From NCBI GenBank assembly GCA_026874595.1, contig CM049312.1:49541429-49605428 (forward strand): a stretch of 64,000 nucleotides of DNA, read 5' to 3'. The notes below the pieces were generated by a model. It was not told the origin of the DNA. It did no database searches and was given only the letters and a program-made list of their open reading frames with translations. Position numbers and translations under genes: made by a program. The DNA comes from Sipunculus nudus. Its lineage: Eukaryota > Annelida > Sipuncula > Golfingiida > Sipunculidae. Positions 15,001 to 25,241 of this stretch are shown one piece after another (position 1 is the first letter of the stretch; every line of letters starts with the position of its first letter).

Positions 15001-18000
15001 CGTTGTGGATCATGTGGTCAGGATAAGATCAGTCTAATTCCTTTCATCGTGGATTATGTGGTCAGGATCAGATCAGTCTGATTCATTTCATCAGGGATCA
15101 TGTGGGCGGGATCAGATCAGTCTGATTGATTTCATCGTGGATCATGTGGTCAGGATCAAGGCAGTCTGATTCATTTCATCTTGGATCATGTTGTCAGGAT
15201 CAGATCGGTCTGATACATTTCATCATGGATCATGTGGTTAGGATAAGATCATTTTGATTCATTTCATCATGGATCATGTTGTCAGGATCAGATAGGTCTG
15301 ATTCATTTCATCATTGATCATTTGGTCGGGATCAGATCAGTCTGATTCATTTCATCGTGGATCAGATCAGTCTGATTCATTTCATCGAGGATCATATGGT
15401 CAGGATAATATCATACTGATTCATTCTATCATGAGCACTGTGGTCAGGATATGATCAGTCTGATTCATTTCATTGTGGGTCATGTGGTCAGGATAAGATC
15501 AGTCTTGTCGATGAAATGAATCAGACTGATCTGATCCTGACCACATGATCCACGATGAAATGAATCAGACTGATTTGATCCTGACCACATAATCCACAAT
15601 GAAATGAATCAGACTGATCTTATCCTGACCATATGATCAACGCTGAAATGAATCAGGCTGATCTGATCCTGATCTTATGATCCACGATGAAATAAATCAT
15701 ACTTATCTGATCCTGACCACATGATCCACGATGAAATGAATCAGACTGATCTGATCCTGACCACACGATCTATGATGAAATGAATCAGACTGATGTGATC
15801 CTGACCACATGATCCACAATGAAATGAATCAGACTGATCTGATCCTGACCACATGATCCACAACAAAAAAAATCAGACTGATCTGCTCCAGACAACATGT
15901 TCCATGATGAAATGAATCAGACTGATTTTTTCCTGAACATATGATCCACGATGAAATGAATCAGATCGAACTGATCCTGACCACATGATCCAAAATGAAG
16001 ATCATGATAATGTCTGATTCATTTCATCATAGATCGTGTGGTCAGGATCAGATCAGTCTGATTCATTTCATCATGGAACATGTTGTCTGGAGCAGATCAG
16101 TCTGATTTATTTTGTTGTGGATCATGTTGTCAGGATCAGGTCAGACTGATTCATTTCATCGAGGATCATAAGGTCAGGATCAGATCAGTCTGATTCATTT
16201 CACCGAGGATCATATGGTCAGGATAATATCATACTGATTCATTCTATCATGAGCACTGTGGTCAGGATATGATCAGTCTGATTCATTTCATTGTGGGTCA
16301 TGTGGTCAGGATAAGATCAGTCTGATTCATTTCACTGTCGAATATGTGATCAGGATCAGATCAGTCTGATTTATTTCGTAGTGGATCATGTGGTCGGGAT
16401 CAGATCAATCTGATTTATTTCATCGTGGATCATGCGGTCAGGATAAGATCAGTCTGATTCATTTCATCGTGGATCATGTGGTCAGGATCAGATCAGTCTG
16501 ATTCATTTCATCGTGGATAGTTGTGGACCATGTGGTGAGGATCAGTTCAGTCTGTTTATTTCATTGTGGATCACGTAGTCAGGATTAGATCAGTCTGATT
16601 CATTTCATCATGGAACATGTTGTCAGGATCAGATCGGTCTGATACATTTCATCATGGATCATGTGGTCAGGATCAGATCGGTCTGATTCATTTCATCGTG
16701 GATCATTTAGTCGGGATCAGATTCATTGTGGTCAGGATAATGTGGTAAGGATAAGATCATACTGATTCGTTCCATCATGAGCACTGTGGTCAGGATGTAT
16801 CAGTCTGATACATTTCATTGTGGATCATGTGGTCAGGATCAGATCAGTCTGATTCATTTCATCTTGAATCATGTTGAAAGGATCAAATCTGTCTGATACA
16901 TTTCATTGTGGATCATGTGGTCAGGATCAGATCGGTCTGATACATTTCATTGTTGATCATGTTGTCAGGATCAGATCGGTCTGATTTATTATATCATGAA
17001 ACATGTGGTCGGGATCAGATCAGTAGGATTCATGTCATCGTGGGTCATGTGGTCAGGATAAGATCATAATGATTCATTCTTTCATGAGGACTGTGGTGAG
17101 GACAAGATCAGTCTGATTCATTTCATCTTGGATCATGTTGTAAGGATCAGATCGGTCTGATACATTTTATCGTGGATCATGTGGTCAGGATCAGATCAGT
17201 CTGATTCATGTCATCATGTGTCATGTGGTCAAGATAAGATCAATCAGATTCATTTCATTGTGGAACATGTGGTCAGGATTAGATCAGTCTGAGTCATTCC
17301 ATCATGAGCACTGTGGTCAGGATCAGATCATACTGATTCATTCTAGTGTGAACCATGTGGTTAGGATAAGATCAGTCTGATTCATTCTAGGGTGCACCAT
17401 GTGGTCAGGATAAGATCAGTCTGATTCATTTCATCGTGGATCATGTTGTCAGGATCAGATCAGTCTGATTCATTTCATCAGGGATCATGTGGCCGGGATC
17501 AGATCAGTCTGATTGATTTAATCGTGGATCATGTGGTCAAGATAAGATCAGTCAGATTCATTTCATTGTGGAACATGTGGTCAGGATCAGGTCAGTCTGA
17601 TTCATTTCATCTTGGATCATGTGATCAGGATCAGATCGGTCTGATTCATTTCATCGTGGATCAGTTGTCAGGATAAGATTAGACTGATTCATTTCATTTT
17701 GGATCATGTTGTCAGGATCAGATTGGTCTGATTCATTTTGTTGTGGATGATGTTGTCAGGATCAGATGGGTCTGATACATTTCACTGTCGAATATGTGGT
17801 CTGGATCAGATCAGTCTGATTTATTTCGTAGTGGATCATGTGGTCGGGATCAGATCAGTCTGATTTATTTCATCGTGGATCATGCGGTCAGGATAAGATC
17901 AGTCTGATTCATTTCATTGTGGATCATGTGGTCGGGATCAGATCAGTCTGATTCATTTCATCGTGGATCATGTGGTCAGGATCAGATAAGTATGATTCAT

Positions 18001-18635
18001 TTCATCGTGGATAATATGATCAGGATAAGATCAGTCTGATTCATTTCATGGTGGATTATATGGTCAGGATAAGATCAGTCTGATTCATTTCATCATGGAA
18101 CATGTTGTCCGGCGCAGATCAGTCTGATTTTTTGTCTTGTGGATCTTGTGGTCAGGATCAGATCAGTCTGATTCATTTCATTGTGGATAATGTGGTCAGG
18201 ATCAAATCAGTCTGATTCATTTCATCGTGGATCATGTGGTCAGGATAAGATAAGTATGATTCATTTCATCGTGGATCATATGATCAGGATAAGATCAGTC
18301 TGATTCATTTTATCGTGGATCATATGGTCAGTATAAGATCAGTCTGATTCATTTCATCATGGAACATGTTGTCCGGAGCAGATCAGTCTGATTTATTTTG
18401 TTGTGGATCTTGTGGTCAGGATCAGATCAGTCTGATTCATTTCATTGTGGATCATGTGGTCAGGATCAAATCAGTCTGATTCATTTCATCGTGGATAGTT
18501 GTGGACCATGTGGTGAGGATCAGTTCAGTCTGTTTATTTCATCATGTACCATGTGGTCAGGATCAGATCTTGTTCATTTCCTCTTCGACCATTTTTCAGG
18601 ATCTGTTCAGTCTGTTGGATTCATTTCAATGTGGG
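1..18635 (+). repeat. 44-bp satellite array with higher-order structure
   Basis: The first 18.6 kb is a head-to-tail array of a 44-bp unit, seen for example by the 44-base spacing of TGTGGTCAGG at 1081 and 1125. Each unit carries several GATC tetramers and the near-palindrome ATCAGTCTGAT. Units differ by point changes and small indels. Longer blocks recur: the marker CTAATTCCTTTCATCG (CAAATTCC in the third) appears near 47, 4380, 9381 and 15034. A 204-base stretch starting at 2865 recurs at 7867, 10998 and 13484. The right end (about 17180-17800) closely matches 330-960. Reading frames of 60-94 codons occur because 3 units equal 44 codons; they are not genes. The array runs off the left edge. 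It lies 3' of the last visible SVOP exon, so it probably sits in an SVOP intron (inference). I do not recognise the satellite. Confidence 0.97.
15507..15999 (-). repeat. Inverted block of the 44-bp satellite
   Basis: Here the array switches to the reverse complement for about 11 units (TGAATCAGACTGATCTGATC orientation) and then returns to the forward orientation at about 16012. The reverse complement matches forward blocks such as 4943-5435, including rare variants (GTTCGATCTG, ATATGTTCAGGAAAAAATC, a run of eight T in GATTTTTTTTG). It is therefore a flipped piece of an existing higher-order repeat, not a new sequence. Both junctions are abrupt, with short non-satellite bases (CTTGTCGATG; AAGATCATGATAATG). 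Confidence 0.9.
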
Positions 18636-18815
18636 CCCTGAATTTGATGGAAATAGGGCACAAACTAGGGCCAAAGTATTAATGCGTCTGCCTGACTCTG
18701 CCATGCTTCTGAAAAATGATCTTGACCAATTTACTTTAAATTATGCATGATGACAGGGATATATGCTGGAGATCGTACTTTCATTTTCTGGACCAGATAC
18801 ACCATGACTGCATAA
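18636..18815. other. Intergenic/intronic sequence between satellite and repeats
   Basis: A short stretch after the satellite decays. I see no gene, RNA or repeat that I can name in it. Confidence 0.5.
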
Positions 18816-19316
18816 TAAAGCCCAAAACACACTAACAGGCGTGTCATGCATGCGTGCATCAAGCATCAAGCGTGCACAACGCATGCGCCTCACGACAAAA
18901 CACAAGGGCTATAATGTGCACAACACGTCTCAAATTGATATTTGTATTAACCAAGCACCTATTGTATTTTTTTTTATCTTTGGAAAAATAGTACTTTTGA
19001 TGGTTTAATTGTATACAAAAATGTATTTCTTTGTGACCAAACATGTTCTAAATATGACAGAACATAGTCACTATTCTTAACGAAATTTATATATTTGTGT
19101 TGGTACAAATCAGTGGTTATAGTTCAATGATTTATAACAAACGTTTTACCCCCAGTTTAATATAGAAAGCAAGTGCTGGGGAGGGAAACCTTCTCTTTAA
19201 TTATGTCATTATCAGGAATCCCTAAGCGGCAAGCGTGCGTCATGCATCAAAAATCGCTCCAGGAGCAATAGTAGATGCTTGACAGGCGCGTGACGCATCG
19301 TGTGTTTTGGGCTTTA
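18816..19316. repeat. TIR-bounded GCGC-rich repeat, copy 1
   Basis: A roughly 500-bp repeat bounded by inverted ends: TAAAGCCCAAAACACAC at the left and its reverse complement GTGTGTTTTGGGCTTTA at the right. Subterminal sequence is dominated by GCATGCGTG/GCGTCACGC words in both orientations. A diverged second copy lies just to the right (19381-21165). No coding capacity was seen. It is most likely a non-autonomous DNA element; the superfamily is undetermined. Confidence 0.7.
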
Positions 19317-19380
19317 GTCTGTTTTGTCATTGATAAATAGAGTGGAGCGACTTTTTCAGATTTGATGCTTGACGCGCGTG

Positions 19381-21165
19381 TTAAGCCAAAAACAGGGTAA
19401 CACGCGCGTCACGCGGAGGCACGTGCGTGGCTCGCGACAAATTCAAAACACACTAGCGCGGCTACAACGCGCATGACATGCGTCTGATTAGACGGTAATA
19501 ATCAAGCACCTATTGTATTTTTTGTTTAACTTTGTAAAAATAGTAATTTTGATAATAACCATTGGTTTAATTGTATACAAATATGTATCTGTTTGTGACC
19601 AAACTTGTTCTAAAGATGACAGAATTCAGTCACTCTTCTTAACGTTCGATATCTATATATTTGTGTTGCTTTTTTGCACTTTTTCTATCCAGATACAAAT
19701 CAATAACTAGATATTTCTTGGCACCTGGGTGCCATTGTATCCCAAGACAATTAATCCCCCCCCCCTTTAAGAATAGGCCTCCCATCTTCAGTAGCATATA
19801 CTGACACTTGGCAAGCCACTATGGTTTCTTCATCTATCAACTTAAGAAACAATATTTTTCACCAAATATGGAGACCAATATGCTGAATTTCTCTTGAAAA
19901 AAGAGCATTAATTTATTTGACTGAAGCGGGAAGGAAGGTGGCGCCACCTGTCTGGTGTATGAGAAAATTTTCCCAGATGGATAGACATGCCAAAATTAAG
20001 ACCAATACCTTGAATCACTCCAGAGATATGGGCAAATTTTTACCAAATACACATGTACAGATGGACACAATGCCAAAACGATTTATGATAGCGCCAATAG
20101 TCTTGAATGCAAGATGGAGGTATCCAAGATCAATGTAATGCACAATTTCAGCCAAATATGTGCATTAGTTTTAGACTTAAAAAATTTTAATGCTCACAGT
20201 ACTGTCAAGTTGCAATGATTGGGTATTAAAAGTCCCGAAAACAAGAAAAAGGCAGAAGGTGGCACCACCTGTCTTCCGTAGAAGACAAAGCTATCAAGGA
20301 TCTTCGGTCAATTTGATTTTTGGACCAATCCATGCATCCCTTATTGAGATATTTTTGATTTTGTGTAAATTGTCACCATATATTGCAATATTCAGGGTCA
20401 AGGCCACTCTCATAGGAAAGGTCATGACCCCAATTTAAATATACATCATCCCATAACCCATGTCTATGTGTATGCATAATATGAAAGAAATCTGTCCATT
20501 AGTTTTTGACTTATAATGCTCACAGTACTGTTAAGTGGCAATGATGGGGGTATTACACTGCACAAAAACAAGAAAAGGATAACAGGTGGCGCCACCAGTT
20601 TCTGGTACATGACAACACTATCCAAGATCTTCGGTCAATGCATGCAAGATTTCTTGAGATACTTAAGAATTTGTGTAATTTTCCCCAAAAACGGACTAAT
20701 TCAAGGTCAAGGTCACTCTTATTACAGGTCATTACCCCATTTTAAATAGGCTTTGTCCTCTCACCTATATCTATACACATGTCCAATTTGGTAAAGATCC
20801 ATAAAATATTTTTGAGTTATCGCGTCCAAGCAAAATCTCTGCGGCGGCGGCGGCGCGACCGTGCTTAAAACACATAGTATCCCGACTTTGTCTTGGGATA
20901 CAATTAAAGTTCAATGAATTATAACGAATATTTTACCTTTAATCTGCAGTTTAATATAGAATGCGAGTGCGCGGGAGGGAAATCCTCTCTTTAGTAATAT
21001 CATTATCAGGAATCCCCACGCGGCAAGCGCGCGTCACGCGTTAAAAATCGCTCCAGGAACGATAGCTGTCGCTTGACGTGCGCGCTTGTCTGTTTTGTCA
21101 TTGATAAATAGAGTGGAGCGATTTTTTCCAGATTTGACGCGCACGTTTGTTTGTTTTGGGCTTTA
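19381..21165. repeat. GCGC-rich repeat, copy 2, split by a HINE-like insertion
   Basis: Shares with copy 1 the segment beginning CAAGCACCTATTGTATTTTT (19504) and the segment TTTAATATAGAA...CGCTCCAGGA (about 20950-21060). In copy 1 these parts are contiguous; here they are separated by the element at 19706-20903. The right end keeps TGTTTTGGGCTTTAG. The left end, TTAAGCCAAAAACA, is degraded. The segment TTTTGTCATTGATAAATAG occurs both before this copy (19322) and inside it (21093), so the two copies probably arose as a tandem duplication. Confidence 0.65.
19706..20903 (-). mobile_element. HINE-like non-autonomous Helitron/Helentron relative, copy 1
   Basis: Read on the minus strand, it starts TTGTATCCCAAGACAA (right edge), ends with the inverted match TTGTCTTGGGATAC (19737-19750), then a GGCACC/GGTGCC hairpin (19720-19733) and a CTAG terminus (19707-19710). 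Subterminal inverted repeats, a 3' hairpin and a CTRR-like end fit Helentron-derived non-autonomous elements (HINEs). The core holds diverged tandem modules built around the palindrome GGTGGCGCCACC (19937, 20262 degraded, 20586) and a GGC run near the right edge. The insertion splits an older repeat (19381-21165), which confirms mobility. A second copy is at 42552-44220. No coding capacity was seen. Confidence 0.7.
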
Positions 21166-22144
21166 GTGTGTTTGGGCTTAAAGGTGCCCAATCACCTATA
21201 AAGCTTGTTAAGTTCACACAAAAAAAGTTTCTACCCTTTAAAATAAATATTTACCTGCCAAATATTGCCCTGAAACAGTTGGCTTTCACCTGTAAACAAC
21301 TGTTAAAAACAGTGCACTGTGGACCGGTGTAAGGTGTCAACATAAACACAAGTGCGTCGCTGAGCCAGAACATGTGTCAACCAGGAGATGCCCGGTCTGA
21401 CTTGGCCCAAAAAAATGTAATACAAGTTTCTGCTGGCTGAAACAGAGCGTAATGCTACTCTTAATCGGACCTCCGGTCACGCGGCCTGGTATTGGTAAAC
21501 AAACCTTGTTTACCAACACGCAGAGCCAAAACATGATGTTAAACAGCCGTATGTGAGGAAATAAGACCGTTTGCTGGGATGGTTTTGCTCGGAAACATTT
21601 ATATAAAGCTTAACCTAACTGATAGGGTGAAAGAATAGCCATTATTTAACTTCTGGTTATGTCCGTTTAAGCCACATTGCTTAAAACTGTGCCATTTCTT
21701 ATGGGCCTATTACACAATAAAATGCACATAAAAGTTCATAAAAAAAATGCAGGTTTTGGTTTGTGGCCTCCTTGGCCCAATTTACACTTCTACATAAATT
21801 TTGGTAATATATGTGCAGACTGCTTAGAAAAGCTGCTAGGATTAACAGAAAGACGTCAAACGACAGAAGACGACTGGACGCCGCATCATAGGTATAGCTC
21901 ACAGGTGAGCTAAAAGTACGAAATATTTTGCGCCGCCATTCATTTGCCATAGCCCTTTTAATGTAAAGTCACACAACAAGGGAGGGCAGTTGGCGTTGTT
22001 TATTTCAGGATGAACACTTATTCTTATTTACGAATCAAGACTGCCTTTTATAAACGTTACATTTAAGTAGTTTTTATATTTAGAACAAATCACGTTACGA
22101 TTTTTTTTATGTGGATTAGATTTTGCATAATCAGCATGACTGAC
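21166..22144. other. SVOP intron sequence without recognised genes
   Basis: About 1 kb with no convincing exon, RNA or repeat. I looked on the minus strand for the SVOP exon that should follow 22145 and did not find it. That exon should therefore lie beyond the satellite, to the left of the window. Confidence 0.4.
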
Positions 22145-22256
22145 CTGTTAATACACAGGTTGACGAGAAACACGAACAGAGAGAACACCACGAGTTCCAT
22201 CGCCATGGTTTTCTTCCTACCCAGCCATTCTATTATTGAGACCGTCACGAGTAGCC
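22145..22256 (-). CDS. SVOP: SVOP-like transporter, exon for TM8-TM9 (last visible exon)
   Basis: Internal exon of 112 bp on the minus strand. Acceptor TTGCCAG precedes it and donor AACAG/GTCAGT follows it. It encodes the end of helix 8, LLVTVSIIEWLGRKKTMAM, and helix 9 to CINR. The WLGRKK motif is the second-half copy of the MFS loop signature between helices 8 and 9 (in vertebrate SVOP, DRLGRKK). SVOP is a 12-helix MFS protein of synaptic vesicles and related membranes whose substrate is not settled. The phase matches the previous exon (CCGG plus GG). The next exon, which should carry helix 10, was not found before the satellite. Confidence 0.88.
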
Positions 22257-22455
22257 CTGGCAACGGAAGCAAACACGTTCTGTTATCTTGGGATTATAAA
22301 AGATATCATGAACAGCTGTGTAGCATGAATATTCCTATTAATTAAAGTAGTTGGTAAACCGGAGGAGGGCGCCAGACGTAGGTGGTCGTTGAGGTTGCAA
22401 TATTTCATTTGTTTCAGTTCAATAGAGGGGCAGCTCATGATTACATCAATGTAGG

Positions 22456-22497
<42 letters not shown>

Positions 22498-23026
22498 TTT
22501 TCCCCAATTTATTTCAAGCAAAATATGAATGAGGATATCCTATACTAGCAAAGTATCTTCTTGAACAAAGTAGTTAAATATCATTTATTAAATGTTTAAC
22601 AAACAACTTATAATAAAGTAGCATTCAATTATTGCAACAGTGGTGTTTCATGAATTCAAAGCAAACAAAAAATCCCGTTTACTGAAGTGCACTAAGTCGT
22701 TCATTTTGCAATTTGGTAAATTTAGATTTGTCGTGCGTAGCCGAGATCTATAACCCCTTAATAAAAATAGCAAACGAGAGCAACTTGTTACAGTTCAAAA
22801 ATCGATGAAGGCATTATGGCATTTAGAGCCTTTTTTGTTAAAAATGTCTCCTGACGAAGTTCAGTTGATTAAACTTCACGTTTTATATTATTGCCACCTA
22901 CTTGGAAGTAAAAATATGATCCTCGGGGGAGTTTATAATAGTTAACTGTTCATTAACTTTGGCATTCCTTTCAAAGAGGATACCGCAGCTTACCCTGCAG
23001 CAGTAATCGGCAGTCAAAATATTTAC
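22257..23026 (-). other. SVOP intron with a (TA)n microsatellite
   Basis: Intron between two SVOP exons. It holds a TA dinucleotide run at 22459-22495 and otherwise AT-rich sequence with no recognised element. Confidence 0.6.
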
Positions 23027-23140
23027 CCGGAAACTCTGCGATTGTGGTCCACAGCAGATCCATGTAATCTTTGGTGGAGAGTCTCCGGCACATCAGAGAG
23101 CACGGAGGTTCCCCGAGACCCCCGCGGTCACCATCGCTAC
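23027..23140 (-). CDS. SVOP: SVOP-like transporter, exon for the extracellular loop and start of TM8
   Basis: 114-bp minus-strand exon: acceptor CACTGCCAG, donor CCGG/GTAAAT. It encodes a Gly-rich, Cys-containing loop ([17 protein letters not shown]) followed by [19 protein letters not shown]. The latter is nearly the same as the stretch before helix 8 in vertebrate SVOP ([15 protein letters not shown]) and is the most diagnostic segment in this gene. It joins in phase to 23810-23886 (CATG plus GT) and to 22145-22256. The Gly/Pro loop is specific to this sequence and less conserved. SVOPL (SVOP-like) is an alternative assignment that I cannot exclude. Confidence 0.92.
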
Positions 23141-23461
23141 CTGGCAGTGAAAATATACTAAAACACACTATATGGTGTATTTTCCATACATTTTCAAGTT
23201 CTATTGTAAGTTGGTCTGCATACATAGGGTCCTACCCAGAGAACGAGACAGACATATGGCATAAATTACAATGAATTTTATGCCCTAAATTCCACTTTTT
23301 GTTAAACTGAAAATTAATACTGTAAATATTATGAACCTATGTGGGTGAGACCTGATGTGATACTGGTTGCAGTAATATCACGACTTTACAAACCATTTAT
23401 TGTATATATGGGACATTTTTTAGCGCTTACGATACGAACGTATAATTCCATTATGAACCAT

Positions 23462-23515
23462 CATTGGCGTAGCCAGGATTGAGGGAGGGTAGGGGGAGGG
23501 GCCTAAATTGAAGCA

Positions 23516-23582
<67 letters not shown>

Positions 23583-23787
23583 CCTCACATGTTTTAATTC
23601 TAAATACTGCATGTGCAATGCTTTTAAATAAGTCCCAAATCTGCGAATACTAATGACAGGAATTTCATCATTGTAGATTTAGAAAATATAATCATTATTA
23701 GACCAAGTGAAATTCCGGGAGGTCTGTGAGCACTGGATGCGCATGGATGCCCCCCCCCCCCCCCCCCCCCCCCCGGCTACGCCCCTG
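23462..23787. mobile_element. hAT-like MITE next to an SVOP splice donor
   Basis: Ends CATTGGCGTAGCC and GGCTACGCCCCTG form imperfect terminal inverted repeats of the CAGGGGCGTAGCC type common in animal hAT-like MITEs. Flanks TGAACCAT and GAAACCAT resemble a degraded 8-bp target duplication. The interior is an (AT)n run (23515-23577) and a C run of about 26 bases (to 23774) directly inside the right end. Its right end is 22 bp from the first base of the neighbouring exon on the plus strand (the donor side). Confidence 0.65.
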
Positions 23788-23809
23788 AAACCATTACGTC
23801 AGATGTTAC

Positions 23810-23886
23810 CATGACAACCATCTCCGGCCTCGAACAGTTCCGTCGTCATCAAGACAATGCCGTAGTATGAAAAAGCATTTGCCAAC
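23810..23886 (-). CDS. SVOP: SVOP-like transporter, exon for second half of TM7
   Basis: 77-bp minus-strand exon: acceptor GGTTTTCAG, donor CATG/GTAACA. After one base that completes a Trp codon (TG|G) it reads [21 protein letters not shown]. This matches the vertebrate SVOP helix 7 segment [21 protein letters not shown]. Phase is continuous with 33107-33183 upstream across a 9.2-kb intron packed with transposons, and with 23027-23140 downstream. Confidence 0.93.
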
Positions 23887-25241
23887 CTGAAAACCAATTA
23901 ATTTTATATGTATATATGTTAAATGGTTCTTATCTTATTTAAATTTGAACACCCCTCCCTCTTTAGCTTTCCTGATTTTTGTTTTGCTTAATTGGGTAAA
24001 CCTCTTACGACCCTTTCAGTTAGATAATATTGTATCAAAAATACAAAATGAATGTTACCAGAGATAACTTTTGTCTCAAGATGACTGCACTTTCTAACCA
24101 TATATTTCTCTGACTGTTACCCCTACATAGTCACTGTTTTTTTTAGGAAACCCCATTGTACCTTGGGCCGAAAACCTCTACATCCTTTCAGAATCGAAGT
24201 GCCCCCCCCCCCCCGAAACTACTGAATATTATTCTCTGTAAAACATACGTATATACATATTTAAAGTGACTTTCTCTTTGCCAGGATAAAATAACACAAA
24301 TAGGGCATACATTTGATAGTCAACTCACTTGCATACAACAAAGTTTACAGTGACCAATGTCCTTAAAATATGGCGCATTCATTTTAATGTAAATTCAGCA
24401 ATTACAGAGGTATGAACAAGACGCTGAAAAAAAAATCACATTATTGGCTGTAAACGTTTTTGGTATTAACCTTTATTCTTGTCATATATGGCAAAATCTG
24501 GGCCTGAGGATGTTGGTTTTATTTTTTATTTTAATCTCTCCTTTTTGCCAATACTCAATACATGTATATGATCAGCTAATTGCATGCCCTGAAAAAGGAA
24601 TGATTGCATGGAAAATCAGTTTGAATACTTGAAGAATACTTGTACTGATAATGTTGCATGCAATAAAAAAAATATAAATATCGCTTGATCTGTAAAAGGT
24701 TGCAATCGATATTTTCTGATAAATTATGGTTAAAGAAATGATTATAGACTTTTACAAACGCTGTAGTCAAAATAAATCACAGATTTGGTTATGGTGGTAA
24801 AGTTTATACGCAATGGCATCGACACTGATGAGGATACTGAAAGGAAGAATTTGGGAGGAGATGTATAATATTCCTAAGACTACACAAAAGGAATTATTAT
24901 TAGGGTTCCAATCGTTTCATGAAAACAAATTCCCTGATTTCCAATGTATTAAAAAAATTTCAGGATACTTAGCCACAAAATCCAGCTTCATATAGACACA
25001 TTGTTTGGACATGAACATGATTTAAGATGGTGCTATCGTAAATTGTTTATTAAAATACAGTTTCTTAGGTGTCCCGTAACAAGGTCAATAAGGAGAAAAT
25101 GGCATATGGCCTTGTTATTTTTGCAGGAGACATTTTATGCTCCATTTTATAGATGCTGAGCGAGGGTGAAGTAATTTTTTTTTAACCTTGTGCCCTCCTT
25201 TACCGAAATCCTGGATCCGCGACTGGAACTGTCCTAAACTA
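23887..25241 (-). other. Start of the 9.2-kb SVOP intron, no gene seen
   Basis: AT-rich intronic sequence with a C run at about 24202-24215. At 25208-25226 there is an isolated end (GGATCCGCGACTG) like the hAT-like element at 38210-39001, without a clear partner. I could not support any exon or RNA here. Confidence 0.5.

Noticed and set aside
1-18635. CRISPR-like direct repeats
   Set aside because: No unique spacers, no cas genes, eukaryotic context; it is an ordinary satellite.
289-18750. Open frames of 60-94 codons in the satellite
   Set aside because: They repeat every 44 residues because three 44-bp units equal 44 codons; no start context, no protein family, pure repeat artefacts.
20839-20856. 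GGC-rich CpG island or promoter (also near 44150)
   Set aside because: Both occurrences are at the same position inside the HINE-like element, so they are element sequence.
21337-21534. Minus-strand frame as the next SVOP exon (helix 10)
   Set aside because: Lacks the expected YTPEVYPT-like motif and splice sites.
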